In this document: positions 30,688 to 40,667 of the stretch, in pieces
Position numbering within the stretch: position 1 is the first letter of the stretch
How the letters are laid out: every line of letters starts with the position of its first letter
NCBI GenBank assembly: GCA_949316235.1
Contig: OX438749.1
Location: forward strand, 6,032,914 to 6,096,913
DNA: 64,000 nucleotides
Reading direction: 5' to 3'
Source of the DNA: Oegoconia quadripuncta
Taxonomy: Eukaryota; Arthropoda; Insecta; Lepidoptera; Autostichidae
Notes under the pieces: model-generated
What the model was told of the DNA's origin: nothing
Database searches by the model: none
Seen by the model: the letters and a program-made list of their open reading frames with translations, nothing else
Translations under genes and position numbers: made by a program

Positions 30688-31017
30688 CAGGGTGTCCCTG
30701 GAAGTATGGATCAAATCGAACAGGGGCATGGGGAAGGTCATTCCCAAACTTAAGCTGAAAAAAAAAAAAAAAAAAAAAAAATAAGAAAAAAAAAATTAAT
30801 TAATTATTTTTAATTAAAAAATTAAGCTGATAGCTTTGCTAGTTTTCTTTTAAAAAATTTTTTTGTATAAGCACTATTCGATAATATGAAAATGTAAAAA
30901 TTGATCATAACTTTTGAACCGTCAAAAATGGCACCGACATTCATAGGGTTAAAAAGTTTGGGAATGACCTTCCCCATGCCCCTGTTCGATTTGATCCATA
31001 CTTCCAGGGACACCCTG
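30688..31017. mobile_element. 330 bp Tc1/mariner-type MITE
   Basis: Inverted arms of about 64 bp (30688-30751 and 30954-31017) begin CAGGGTGTCCCTGGAAGTAT. TA lies directly outside at 30686-30687 and 31018-31019. The interior has an A/T run and no gene; the 62- and 63-codon frames are arm shadows. The end sequence is shared with the fold-back element at 56940. Confidence 0.8.
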
Positions 31018-31279
31018 TAGAATAACCATTGTGTATTACGAAAAGTGTTAATTTCGGCTATCGCGCCAGCCTACCAAGTGGGCCCTTGATGTCTGGCCTA
31101 GAAGTAGTCAAAGTCAATAATGCTTTAGTTTCTGTCTGTCCAAGGAAAGATTTCAAGATATGGTAATTTCAGGCTTTAGTCGTTTAAAGAAGTGGTAATT
31201 GTTCTATTTTTTATCAACATTTCCATTATATGAGTATAGCGATGCCACAGGTACATAAAACCTTAACCCCTTCGTTTTA

Positions 31280-31384
31280 CCTCAATGAAATGAAATGAAA
31301 TGAAATGAAATGAAATGAAATGAAATGAAATGAAATGAAATGAAATGAAAATGAAATGAAATGAAATGATGAAATGAAATGAAA
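31280..31384. repeat. (TGAAA)n array, the tail of a LINE
   Basis: About 20 TGAAA units with two slips. It abuts the LINE 3' end at 31385, so it is best read as the amplified 3' tail of that minus-strand LINE. Confidence 0.85.
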
Positions 31385-31876
31385 ATCATTTATTCATGTA
31401 GGCAATACAATATGCACTTATGAACGTCATTTGTTTTTTAAACTACCACTAGCTCGGAACGCGACCACTACTGAGAAGAGCTAGCGAGAAACTCAGAGGG
31501 TTTGTCTCTTTTCAATAAATCATGTACAATCAAGAAAGGTTACAACAATTTTATATATCGAGTAGAGGAGCCGTTTAATCCCATGGATTACTTTCATTAA
31601 TATAGTCTGAAATTTTGTAATATCCCTTTTTACATAATTTTTGTTTTATAATAAGTTTAAATTTATTAAGCGGAAGATTCCGTATATCCATGGGAACCTT
31701 GTTGTAGAAGCGCACACATTGACCTCTGAATGACTTATTAACTTTACTAAGTCTACTAAAAGGTACAGCTAATTGATTTTTGCTCCTTGTATTGACATTA
31801 TGTCGGTCACAATGTTTCTCGAATGAATATATATTTCTCTTAACATATACAAGATTTTCATATATATATTGTGACG
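31385..31876 (-). mobile_element. Jockey-type LINE, ORF2 C-terminus and 3' end
   Basis: Minus strand encodes in pieces the family phrases YENLVYVKRNIYSFEKH, then RHNVNTRSKNQL, RLSKVNKSFRGQCVRFYNKV, NLPLNKF and YYKISDYI. The 3' UTR has 'aaaccctctgagtttctcgctagctcttctc'. It is truncated upstream of the C-terminal region; no catalytic domain. Confidence 0.75.
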
Positions 31877-32044
31877 AAAATGATAAAGGGATAAAAAAAG
31901 GCTTTAGGAAAGCATGAAGTATCTACGTAACTGATAAAACTAGTAGAATAGGTTAATCCGAGCTCAGCTAACTTCTAGTGGAGCGCGAAGTTCGGACAGT
32001 TTGATTAGTTTGCAACTTCTTTCTAGATGCTAGTAGTTCATACT

Positions 32045-32323
32045 TCAAACTGTAGTGCGGTCACGCTTGGAGACTTTTTCTTTGAACACCCTATTGAGCC
32101 GATTAACTGCCCGGGTCCCGCTTTTGGCATCACCATTCCTGTAGGTCAGGGTAAATGGTGGAATTTGACGCAAGAGTGACGCAGGATTCAGGTGCTGGAG
32201 ATTTTGTGGCAAAGCGTCTGTACTGGTACATAATCCATCAAGTAGGCCGGCAGGCTGAGAGTAGTCTCTGAATTGACTGCAATGCGGATTCAACTCATGT
32301 CGGTGAAGGGACAAAGGTTTTTA
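32045..32323 (-). other. Unrecognised ORF of about 92 codons
   Basis: Stop-to-stop frame with no ATG early (begins TTG in the computed frame). It includes SQPAGLLDGLCTSTDALPQN and TLTYRNGDAKSG, then RLNRVFKEKVSKRDRTTV. Base composition is higher in GC than the flanks and the codons look used. No domain or splice pair is convincing. It could be a retroelement fragment or a lone exon. Confidence 0.3.
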
Positions 32324-32329
32324 TTACAG

Positions 32330-32866
32330 TTTTTCCTAGCGCAATTCATTGGGATATAATAAACTAAAAATAGTGACGGAAACCTTACGCGTATTGCGAT
32401 ACTGAAATATTTTTGAAGAAAGAAACATAAAGTTGGCTAACGACAAAACTTGAGCTTAATAAGATTGCTTCAGAAAAGTAATGAACATTTTTTATTAATC
32501 TCGAGTAACTTTTGAAACGAAAACTTTTACTTATGAAAAGTTAGATGTGTCGTCTAATTTGAGATCGTGCACAATTTTATTCGGCTAATGAAATCAAATA
32601 TCTCTGAGTCGTGATAAGATCGGTATAAATGTGGTATTAAATCGGGAAGACTGAGTGGTCAATTTCCTTAACGTAAGGGTTGTGTTACACCAGAATGACG
32701 CAAGGTGATGTGGTAGTACATCTAGTTCACAACAAAGGAAATCAGATCAACCTATTTCTCCCTGAATATAACTTCACAGTCCTCAATGGGCATCAGCGAC
32801 ATTGTTTTCGGAACGAGGCGATAGCTCCGAGAACAAATGTCTTCAATATAGTTCTCCTCCTCCTCC
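32330..32866. other. Unassigned stretch
   Basis: AT-rich; the 68-codon plus frame at 32680 runs into SINE-B and is not supported. Confidence 0.4.
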
Positions 32867-33192
32867 GCCTCCATGGCACAATGTAAACAACATTGGGTTT
32901 ACGATTCGGAGGTCGCGGGTTCGATCCCCAGCGGGGTACATGTTTAAGTACTCGGTTTAGTTGGTGGTAGGGCATTTTAAAATATCAGCCTGGCTAGCTA
33001 CCACCATCTTATCTAAATCTGCCGCCAAGCGGCAATGTTAATAGCATTGCTGTGTTCCGGTTGTCAGAGATAAGATAGCCAGTCCCCCAAATGTGTTGGG
33101 GTTTTCGGGTCAGTACGCTTCCACCTTCTACCTCATCTTCACTTAACATCAGGTGTGATTGAAGTACGAACCCGTTGTGCATAAAAAAAATT
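32867..33192 (+). mobile_element. SINE family B, full length
   Basis: CCGCCTCCATGGCACAATG head, B-box-like GGTTCGATCCC, full body and A-rich tail. Confidence 0.82.
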
Positions 33193-33207
33193 AAAAAAAA
33201 CCATACT

Positions 33208-33265
33208 ATACTTATAAGGCAAAATTATTATATAAGGCAAACGATATTATATAAGGCAAAAATTG
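33208..33265. repeat. Three-unit tandem repeat (TTATATAAGGCAAA)
   Basis: 'tataaggcaaaattattatataaggcaaacgatattatataaggcaaaaattgcc': three units of 18-19 bp. Confidence 0.65.
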
Positions 33266-33305
33266 CCCATTAGCGCCGCTTGGTATTGATCGAAATAATT
33301 ATATA

Positions 33306-33528
33306 TTTGGTGCACTTACACCGATCATCTAGCCCCAAACTAAGCAAAGCTTGTACTATGGATACTGGATAACGGATGAACATACATAAATATTTATAAA
33401 AACATCCATGACTCGAGAATAAATGTTCGTATTCATCATACAAACATTTACCCCTCGCGGGATTCGAACCCGGAACCGTTGGTTTCGCTGACAGAGTCGC
33501 TATCCGCTACACCAATCGGTCGACAAAT
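33306..33528 (-). mobile_element. SINE family C, full length
   Basis: Minus strand: GACCGATTGGTGTAGCGGATAG head, 'cgaaaccaacggttccg', B box GGTTCGAATCC, 'gcgaggggtaaatgtttgtatgatgaatacgaac', and 3' part 'tttggggctagatgatcggtgtaagtg'. Confidence 0.75.
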
Positions 33529-33529
33529 G

Positions 33530-34078
33530 TTCAGCAGTAGATAAATAAGTTATAATATTCGCACTATGATCGTACGATGTAGACAAAAAATAACCACGGC
33601 CAGGCACACGGTGGGTCTGAAAGAAATAATATTGTTCGACTCCAGTGTACCCCCTACCTTGTCGCATTATACCTGCTCATTCCAGTATTCAAGAAGATAA
33701 GGTGTTCATATCCGGCCAATATTCATTTGGTTGAAATCATTCCGATTGCGAAATTTGCAAGTGAGTACTAATTTTAAATAGAATAGGTACTTTTCTGTGA
33801 TAAATAACTCTGGAAATATGTCATGTGATGTTATTTTTGAATTGAATTAATGATTAATTTGAAATCACAGCCATAATTACAAATTTAAAATATAAGTTAT
33901 TTACATTTAGAAGACAAAATAGATCTCAGTAAGTTTATACATAGCTTATTTTGTTACTTTACCTATCGAGACATCAAATTGTTGTGATTGTGGGTGTAAG
34001 GAAGAGATATGGAGTAATATGTGCGAGTGTGTGTGTGTGTGTGTATGAGTTGAGTGTATGTGTACACAATTACCTAAT
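33530..34078. other. Unassigned, with a (GT)n run
   Basis: 34028-34043 is a short GT microsatellite. No gene. Confidence 0.4.
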
Positions 34079-34290
34079 CTATATCAGTGCTTTTAATACT
34101 GCTGATTTGAACTGATTACGACTCAGATGAAAAATGCCCAATTCCGAAAATTCTTCATTGTATTCTCGCAAACATCGAATCATAGTGGAGTGGTGAGCAT
34201 AGTTAGTTCTTGTTCTGGGGGTGTGAAATAAGCTCCGAGCACGAAGACGAAGAGGAGTGGCACGCAGATCCACCTGCTTCAACAAACGCG
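34079..34290 (-). mobile_element. LINE ORF2 C-terminal scrap
   Basis: Minus frame of 68 codons: LKQVDLRATPLRLRARSLFH, then TPRTRTNYAHHSTMIRCLRE and YNEEFSELGIF. The pattern 'L..I.LR.P..R.R....F..P..RTNY..HS...R....YN' is the common end of LINE reverse transcriptase proteins in insects. Catalytic parts absent. Confidence 0.6.
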
Positions 34291-34341
34291 TTTGGGTATT
34301 ATTAAATATAATAAAGCAACAAAAATAAAGGAATATAATAA

Positions 34342-34672
34342 CCGCCTCCGTGGCTCAATGTAAACAACATTGAGTTTACGATTCCGAGGTCGCGGGTTCG
34401 ATCCCCAGCGGGGTACAAGTTTAAGTACTCGGTTTGGTTGGTGGTAGGACATTTTAATGTCCGCCTGGCTAGCTACCACCATCTTATCTAAATCTGCCGC
34501 CAAGCAGCAATGTTAATAGCATTGTTGTGTTCCGGTTGTCAGAGATAAGATAGCCAGTCCTCCAAATGTGTTGGGGTTTCCGGGTCAGTACGCTTCCACC
34601 TTCGATATCATCTTCACTTAACATCAGGTGTGATTGAGGTCAAGTACCGACCCGTAGTGCATAAAAAAAAAC
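34342..34672 (+). mobile_element. SINE family B, full length
   Basis: CCGCCTCCGTGGCTCAATG head to 'gtgcataaaaaaaaa'. Confidence 0.82.
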
Positions 34673-35170
34673 CTATTTCTTTTTCTTCTAATTTAAACAT
34701 TTCGGAACATCATCGACTAAATTGTAAACTCTTGCTAGAAACGTACAAGTTGAAGGTAGACTGATACAACGTAAATTTTATGTTACTGAGCTTAACAATG
34801 GCATTATCGGAACACGTATATTTGCTAATATTTTACCAAAAAATCAGAAAGAAAACAATCGATTATAAAATATATTCTACTATAATACTCCCGAAATATG
34901 CTATCATCCAACACCAAACAACTGTGTTTAAAGTTAAATATCTTCGAAAGGGCTTAACCGATTTTCATCAAACATAGCTAAAAACTATTCACTCGTTGAG
35001 TCTTCTTCATCTTTTGGAAATCAGATCAATCCATTTCTTTCTGAGCATAACATAACACTTTTCTCAGTAAGCCATATACACATTGTTATTTTTCAAAGAA
35101 CATCTACGTCATTTACTGTTCGTATACGCCATATTTCTCATATCAATTTCTCCGCAACGTAAGATAATTG
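34673..35170. other. Unassigned, with dispersed-repeat wording
   Basis: 34915-35060 ('aactgtgtttaaagttaaatatcttcgaaagggcttaaccgattttcatcaaacatagct') is a common insect repeat phrase, also near 11325 and 53940. No gene. Confidence 0.4.
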
Positions 35171-35214
35171 TGGCTGCAACCATATAGTATCCGTCCATAT
35201 AAACTGAATCATTC

Positions 35215-35408
35215 CATAAAAACCAAATTCATAAAGCGAACAGCCAAAGTATGGATCTCCCTTTCTGTCTTTCCTGAATCCTACAACATTGGAATCTTCA
35301 AGAGCAGGGTGAATAGGCATCTACGGAGATCGCGTGCTTCACCTTTGGCCACATCGTCACTTCCCATCAGGTGAGATTGTGGTCAAAGGAGTAGCCAGTT
35401 AATCAAAA
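35215..35408 (+). mobile_element. LINE type E 3' end
   Basis: Encodes KRTAKVWISLSVFPESYNIG and FKSRVNRHLRRSRA, then 'catcaggtgagattgtggtcaaagg' and an A-rich tail. Same family as 10150. Confidence 0.72.
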
Positions 35409-35600
35409 AAAAAACAAAATACAAGTAGGTACACCTTATTGCACAACAGAAAAGAAAATACAGTTTCAGAAAAGTGGTAAGAATAGAATGTACAATTTGG
35501 CGACCTTATCACTGAAAGCGATCTCTTCCAGGCAACCTTTGTGTATAAGGACAGTACATTTGTACAAACACAATAGGTAGGTAGGTAGAACATTTTATAA
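35409..35600 (-). mobile_element. LINE type J 3' end
   Basis: Minus strand: 'ggttgcctggaagagatcgctttcagtgataaggtcgccaaattgtacattc' to 'ttctgttgtgcaataagg'. Related to 41900-42010. Confidence 0.65.
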
Positions 35601-35619
35601 CCTATTTAAATAGATAAAA

Positions 35620-35657
35620 ATTAATCTCGTAATCATTAGTATGATTACGAGATTAAT
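35620..35657. repeat. Perfect 17 bp-arm hairpin
   Basis: ATTAATCTCGTAATCAT (35620-35636), loop tagt, exact complement 35641-35657. Confidence 0.7.
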
Positions 35658-35705
35658 CATTATCTTTTGATAGTCTTTAATATATAAAAAAGACAGGACA
35701 CACAC

Positions 35706-35945
35706 ATAACTCTGACCACTATACCAAAAGGTTGCGGGTTCGAATACCGCTAGGGGCATTATGTTTGTGTGATGAATACGGGCCTTTGTACCCGAGTTAT
35801 GGATGTTTTCATTTATAATAAGTATTTATTTACAAAAAAAAAATGTATTTATATATTATATCAACCATCTGGTATCCACAACACAAGTATAGTTGCTTAC
35901 TGTGGAACTAGATGGCGCTGTGTGTATGTCTAAGGATATTTTATT
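35706..35945 (+). mobile_element. SINE family A, 5'-truncated
   Basis: Starts 'taactctgaccactataccaaaaggttgc', GGTTCGAATACC (one change in the B box), body and 'gtggaactagatggcgctgtgtgtatgtctaaggatatttt'. Confidence 0.75.
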
Positions 35946-35949
35946 TTAT

Positions 35950-36480
35950 TTATTTATTTTATAACGCTATGAAATACGTATAACGTTTTTCGTCGGGGGT
36001 TAAACAATGGAATACATATTAAAAACTACTTAAGCAATATGTTAAGTTAACGAAAGTTACATCGCCTAGATATCCAGATCACGTTGCTCGTATAAAAGGG
36101 TTACATACTCGAAAGTTATTTTATCCGAAACACTTTAACGCTAGGGCGCCCATGCCCCTTTTTACCAGACTGCCGAAGACGGTAATGTTTTTCGAGTGTA
36201 TATATTGAATGTATTTATGTATACATGTATCCGTTCCTTTGGCGCGTCCTGTGGCCTAAACGGCGTGACCGATTTCGAAGTGATTTTCGTCTTGGAACCC
36301 GGAGTGTCATAGGATACATTTTATGGTAATCAATCCAACATGGCGTCCGCAAAATACAAAATAATGTGTCTGATTTTTGGTTTCTAAATACTAAAATAGC
36401 TATTACATGAGTGATCACGTGCTTTACTACAAGTAGAACATTTTTTAATTGTTGTCTTTCAGTTAGTTAAACACCGTCTA
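35950..36480. other. Unassigned, with dispersed-repeat wording
   Basis: 36205-36370 ('tttatgtatacatgtatccgttcctttggcgcgtcctgtggcctaaacgg') looks like an old dispersed repeat. No gene. Confidence 0.4.
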
Positions 36481-36482
36481 TA

Positions 36483-36785
36483 ACCGCCTCCGTGGCTCAA
36501 TGTAAACAACATTGGGTTTACGATTCGGAGGTCGCGGGTTCGATTCCCAGCGGGGTAGATTTTTCAGTACTCGGTTTGGTTGGTGGTAGGGCATTTTAAA
36601 TGTCCGCCTGACTATTTACCACCATTTTGGCGGCACCAAGCAGCAATGTTAATGGCATTGTTGTGTTCCGGTTGTCAGAGATACGATAGCCAATCCCCCA
36701 AATGTGTTGGGGTTTCCGGGTCAGAACGCTTCCACCTTCGACCTCATCTTCACTTAAAACACGAACCCGCCGTGCATAAAAAAAA
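36483..36785 (+). mobile_element. SINE family B, small internal deletions
   Basis: Full head; the body lacks part of 'cttatctaaatctgccgcc' and part of the 'catcaggtgtgattgagg' end. The A tail is intact. Confidence 0.78.
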
Positions 36786-36799
36786 ACACCGTCTAAAAG

Positions 36800-36960
36800 A
36801 TAGTGTTGTGTGGTTTCGGCACGAATAAGATAAGGACCAACGTTTCTTCCAGTGGATGTCGTAAAAGGTGACTATGGGAAATTCCACCAAAAACATCTAT
36901 AGATTTGCACTTTTAACGGCAAGTCCCTGGTTCGTGGAATTGTACCCGAAGGCTGTCTTA
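36800..36960 (+). repeat. Dispersed repeat I, copy 3 (partial)
   Basis: 'gtgtggtttcggcacgaataagataagg', 'cttccagtggatgtcgtaaaaggtgactatggg', 'gatttgcacttttaacggc'. Confidence 0.5.
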
Positions 36961-36962
36961 TT

Positions 36963-37245
36963 AAGAAATTGATAAACATTCATGGACATAACCAGCCCGT
37001 TCGCATAACCAGGCTATTTCACAATTAATAATAAAATATTATAATATAAAATAATAATTAATAATTTTGTAATATAAAAACCTTTTTTTTTAAAGAGCAA
37101 CCTCTCGAGTTTCTTGCTTGTTCTTCTCGGGGGAAAATTGCCTTTTGAACAAGCAGTAGCTTTAAAAATGTAAAATCGACTATTTCAAGTGTACCCTGTG
37201 TACCTACAAAATGAAGCATTTTTGATTTGATTTGATTTGTCTGTA
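36963..37245 (+). mobile_element. Jockey-type LINE 3' end
   Basis: 'gataaacattcatggacataaccagcccgttcgcataaccaggctatttcaca' to 'aatgaagcatttttgatttgatttgatttg'. Almost colinear with 15348-15612; only the last few codons and the UTR remain. Confidence 0.7.
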
Positions 37246-37334
37246 TTGCCCCGCTGTATAACGAGACTGATCCTTTGTTCAAGCTATTGCCCAACCTTCT
37301 GATCGTGCGATACATCAACCAGACGCAGTGCAGT

Positions 37335-37985
37335 GTAGTTTCGGCACGTAAAAAAAATAGAAACAACCCGTCTCTACCCGTGAATGTCGTAAAAGGCGAT
37401 TATGGTACTTTCCACCAAAAACATACCTATATAGATTTGCACATTTTAACGGCGATAATAGTCTCATTGGAAGCTTTTGAGATGTTGTGCTGGAGGAGAA
37501 TGGAACGTATCAGCTGGACAGAGAAGAAAAAGAACGAAGATGTTTTAAATATAGTAAGGGAAAAAAGGAAATTGTTGGGAGTAATTGAGAATAGAAGAGG
37601 GAAAAGCTGGGACACCTTATACGACACGATGATTTCATCAAAACCATAATAGAAGGAAGAATAGAGGGGAAAAGAAAAAGAGGAAGACCGAGAATAAGCT
37701 ACATGCAGCAGATAAAAGAGAAGTTGAACGTCGTGTCGTATCAGGAGGACAAGAGGAAGGCGGAGAGCAGAGAGTTATGGAAAAATCTCCACCGACAAGA
37801 GCATGGCTCTTAAATCAGATGATGATGATGAAACGGTCTCATGTCACGTGTGCATTTCTGTATAATTTCGAAAGGTTACGTGGATATTATTTCAAGCATT
37901 AAAAGTTTGGAACACCCAAACGCTAATGTTTGGGATATCTTTGACCACTTCATTTGGGATAGAGGCCGTAACATGTAGGAATTCG
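37335..37985 (+). repeat. Dispersed repeat I, copy 4, split by an RTE-like LINE
   Basis: Left part 37335-37451 ends 'gatttgcacattttaacggc'; right part resumes at 37837 with 'catgtcacgtgtgcatttctg' and ends with the 'gtttggaacacccaaacgctaatgtttgggatat' phrase. In copy 1 these parts are adjacent. Confidence 0.65.
37452..37836 (+). mobile_element. RTE-like LINE, ORF2 C-terminal remnant with frameshift
   Basis: The first frame encodes SLEAFEMLCWRRMERISWTE, KNEDVLNIVREKRKLLG, then ENRRGKSWDTL. A frameshift near 37620 leads to IIEGRIEGKRKRGRPRISYM and ESRELWKNLHRQEHGS. The order (EAFE.WC.RRM.RI.W, RRGK, IEGK..GKR.RGR) is the standard tail of RTE-type reverse transcriptase proteins. No catalytic domain; inactive. 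The end 'gatgatgatga' is a simple-repeat tail. Confidence 0.75.
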
Positions 37986-38490
37986 AAGTAACACTCAAAA
38001 CAAGTGTCAATACTGCTAACTGACTCCCGGCCCATAGTTTATAAAATTTAAAGGCGCGTTGGATGTCGAATCCGCGATATCCGTTTTTGCAACCCTATCT
38101 TGTTATGAACCAAGGAGATTTTTAGAATTTTGGATTCAGTGGTAAGTAGTAGCATAATATATTTATGTCATGCCTACACCCATTTCAGCTACCGTCACAA
38201 CCATATGTTACTCACAACTCGGCAGATCGATCTTTGCTACGGCTGGGTCGTAATTGGAGCCTATATTTTTCAGTAGGTACGTGGTTGGCCTAGGAAATAA
38301 GGTTCCCAATCCATCAAACTGCCCATTTTGGGAGACTAGATTTCCAGCGAGATTACATTTATTTATTAGATAGCATATTGGGAAATGTTTGAACTTGTGG
38401 GCCGAAATAAATTTATAGAGAACTGTACTACGAACTGTAGTTCTCTATAAAATAGGAAGCCATATACTTCCACCATGACTGTTGTTCAAA
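37986..38490. other. Unassigned, with a small hairpin
   Basis: 38409-38448 contains 'tttatagagaact...agttctctataaa', a 14 bp-arm dyad. No gene. Confidence 0.4.
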
Positions 38491-38645
38491 AATTCAAATT
38501 CCAATTCAAAAAAGTTTTATTTCGTAAGTTATAAATTATAAGAATAATATTTGAAATCGTCATCACATACAATTTTCGCTCACTCACAAAGCAGACTCTA
38601 GAGAGGAACGAGCAAGAAAATTAGAGGTTAAGTACCGATTTTTAC
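38491..38645 (-). mobile_element. Jockey-type LINE 3' end
   Basis: 'caaattccaattcaaaaaagttttatttcgtaagttataaattataagaataat...cactcacaaagcagactctagagaggaacgagcaag'; partner at 61628-61760. Confidence 0.55.
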
Positions 38646-38654
38646 AATTTATGA

Positions 38655-38805
38655 TTCGACAAAGAAATAAAACATTACGGAAGAACCCCTCGGCTTCTTG
38701 CTCGTTCTTCTTTGGGGAGTCTGTTCTCTGAAATAGTATCTCATTAAGTTTTAAAATGTTATTTTTTTATGTTACGAAATTAAACTTCTTGGACTTTGAT
38801 TTCTT
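38655..38805 (+). mobile_element. Jockey-type LINE 3' end, opposite orientation
   Basis: 'aacccctcggcttcttgctcgttcttctttggggagtctgttctctgaaatagtatctcattaag...aaattaaacttcttggactttgatttc'. Confidence 0.55.
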
Positions 38806-38817
38806 CAGGTCGTCCTT

Positions 38818-39010
38818 GTGAATGAATATTCTACGCTACGCTTGCAGATCGTGGTCTCCACTCGATCGGATGGCTGTTCCAGCACTAAGCTCTAAAGTGG
38901 ACACCACGCATCAGGAATCGCAACGTAGGACGCCTATCTGCTCTGGAAGTCTATCATAGACCTATGTTCAGCTATGGACATCCGGCCGATGTGATAATTA
39001 TGAACTTGTA
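38818..39010 (+). mobile_element. Possible LINE ORF2 tail scrap
   Basis: The text 'ctacgcttgcagatcgtggtctccactcgatcggatggctgttccagcactaagctct' and 'cctatgttcagctatggacatccggccgatgtgataattatg' resembles LINE protein ends of the 'YVQQWTS' type after two frame changes. Weak. Confidence 0.3.
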
Positions 39011-39734
39011 TGATGTAAGTTAAAGCATAGGAATAATTAGGCTGTCTTCTTTAGGAAAAGATTATGATGTTAGAGGAACCCTCAGGCCACAATTCCCACT
39101 CGTACTTGACAGTCTTTTAATCATCTGATCACACAAAAACCCCACAAGTTATGATGAAAGCTACTTTTCAGGAGTATTTGATAACAGGCTGTGAATACAA
39201 TACCATCTTGACCAATATTCACAGAGCTCCCGGCATGTTTTTCTTTGATGCAAATGTTATGTCAAACTTGAATCAAGGCGGGCTCTTTACTAATGGACAT
39301 GTGCGTTTCCGTATTTGGAACACCGGTATAACTTGAACTTAATTTTAGAGATTTTTCATGGAAATGAAGGGTCTTCGTGACTGGATACTCGAAGACCTGT
39401 ATGTAGATTGATCCCAGAATTGCGAGTCTGCCGTGCCGACAATAAAATACTCCATTGTAAAAGATCCCCGTGATAGGTCTGTTTCAATTTGAATGTTTTT
39501 GTTGAGTAGGTTATTCGGGGATTCTTTTTGCTTTACAAGAACTTTTGGTTAATAAGTGTTTAGGTTTTTATTTTTGTTGATTGTTACAGATTAATCTATG
39601 CATAAGAGTAAGTTATTTCCAATGTTATATTTCTCTTTTTTAAGGCACGACGCAAAGAAGCGTGTTGTAAGTTTGAAGCCTTCGTCTGTCTGTAGCTTTG
39701 TCTACCAAAGTATCAAAAGAGAAATCATCATTAT
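39011..39734. other. Unassigned stretch
   Basis: One 61-codon plus frame (39151) has no support. Nothing else seen. Confidence 0.4.
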
Positions 39735-39935
39735 CATCATCTCAGCCCGTAAACATCCCACTGCAGGGATATAAGCCTTCCTTCTTATAACGAGGGAGTA
39801 TGACCATAGTCCACCACGCTGGCCCAATGCGGGTTTTGGTCACTTCACATGCCTTACAATTTTTATTTCTGCAAGCATGCAGGTTTCCTCACGATGTTTT
39901 CCTTCACTGTTTAAGAGCAGTCGGATAAATATACA
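39735..39935 (-). mobile_element. SINE family D, 3' part
   Basis: Minus strand: 'gagcagtgaagg...catgcttgcagaaataaaaattgtaaggcatgtgaagtg', 'cccgcattgggccagcgtggtggactatgg', 'cttatatccctgcagtgggatgtttacgggctgagatgatga'. The tRNA-like head is missing. Confidence 0.65.
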
Positions 39936-39951
39936 TACGAGTAAGTTTGAC

Positions 39952-40037
39952 GACCTGTTTGGTGTAGTGGTTAGCAACTTAGACCAGTATACCAAAAGGT
40001 TCCGGGTTCGAATCCCGCTAGGGGCATATGTTTTTAG
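39952..40037 (+). mobile_element. SINE family A, head only
   Basis: GACCTGTTTGGTGTAGTGG, 'ttagcaacttagaccagtataccaaaaggttcc', perfect B box, 'gctaggggcatatgttttt', then cut off. Confidence 0.75.
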
Positions 40038-40580
40038 GACACTTATGGAAAGATACGGCTTCAATTGTATACATATAGGTGCTAGATAATTGATTAATGT
40101 CCGTATAAAGAAACCTATTCTTGTATATATAAAACTGTTCTCACCACGTTCCAGTCCAGAGAGTAAGGAAGCCCTCGTTACGTCATTCAGTCGTGTTAAC
40201 AGCTGACCTTATTTATCTGGCTATATCACCGGACACCGGATATCTTCGGCTATACAGTTACACTACATATACGTCAATAGCAGTAGGTATTAATGGTGTT
40301 CCAGCCACAAAAGGGGAATTAACTTATTGTAGTATAGTAGATAATAAGAGCTTAGAGACTAGTAATGGGCAGCAGTGTCATTAGAGCTTGAAATTGAATG
40401 TATTAGGGCAATTTCCAATTTAGAACTAACACCGTGTCTATACATTTAGGAGAGCCCCGAGTTTTGTAAGGTGTAACTTGTGGTTACGTTTACCATAGCC
40501 CCGTTTATTCGACGATCAATTTTTTCTTTATACAAATAGAACCCTATAATTTTTTATAAGATCAAATTTGTGTTTTACAG
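40038..40580. other. Unassigned stretch
   Basis: 40140-40260 is a little richer in GC ('cgttccagtccagagagtaaggaagccc', 'ccggacaccggatatcttcgg'), but the 63-codon plus frame there is unsupported. Confidence 0.4.
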
Positions 40581-40667
40581 GATACCGAGTTTTGTGTAGA
40601 TTTACAGGAGCCCGAAGAAGAAACTTTTGTTCATGCTATTACGCAAACATCACAAACAGATGGTTGA
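40581..40667 (+). other. Exon-like segment cut by a SINE insertion
   Basis: A good acceptor (TTTGTGTTTTACAG) precedes an open frame DTEFCVDLQEPEEETFVHAI followed by TQTSQTDG and a stop. The acidic stretch EPEEE and codon use look like protein. The last residues and the stop come from the 3' part of a minus-strand SINE-A, so the true exon end, if any, was lost. No family recognised; possibly an exon of a DNA transposon gene. Confidence 0.3.
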
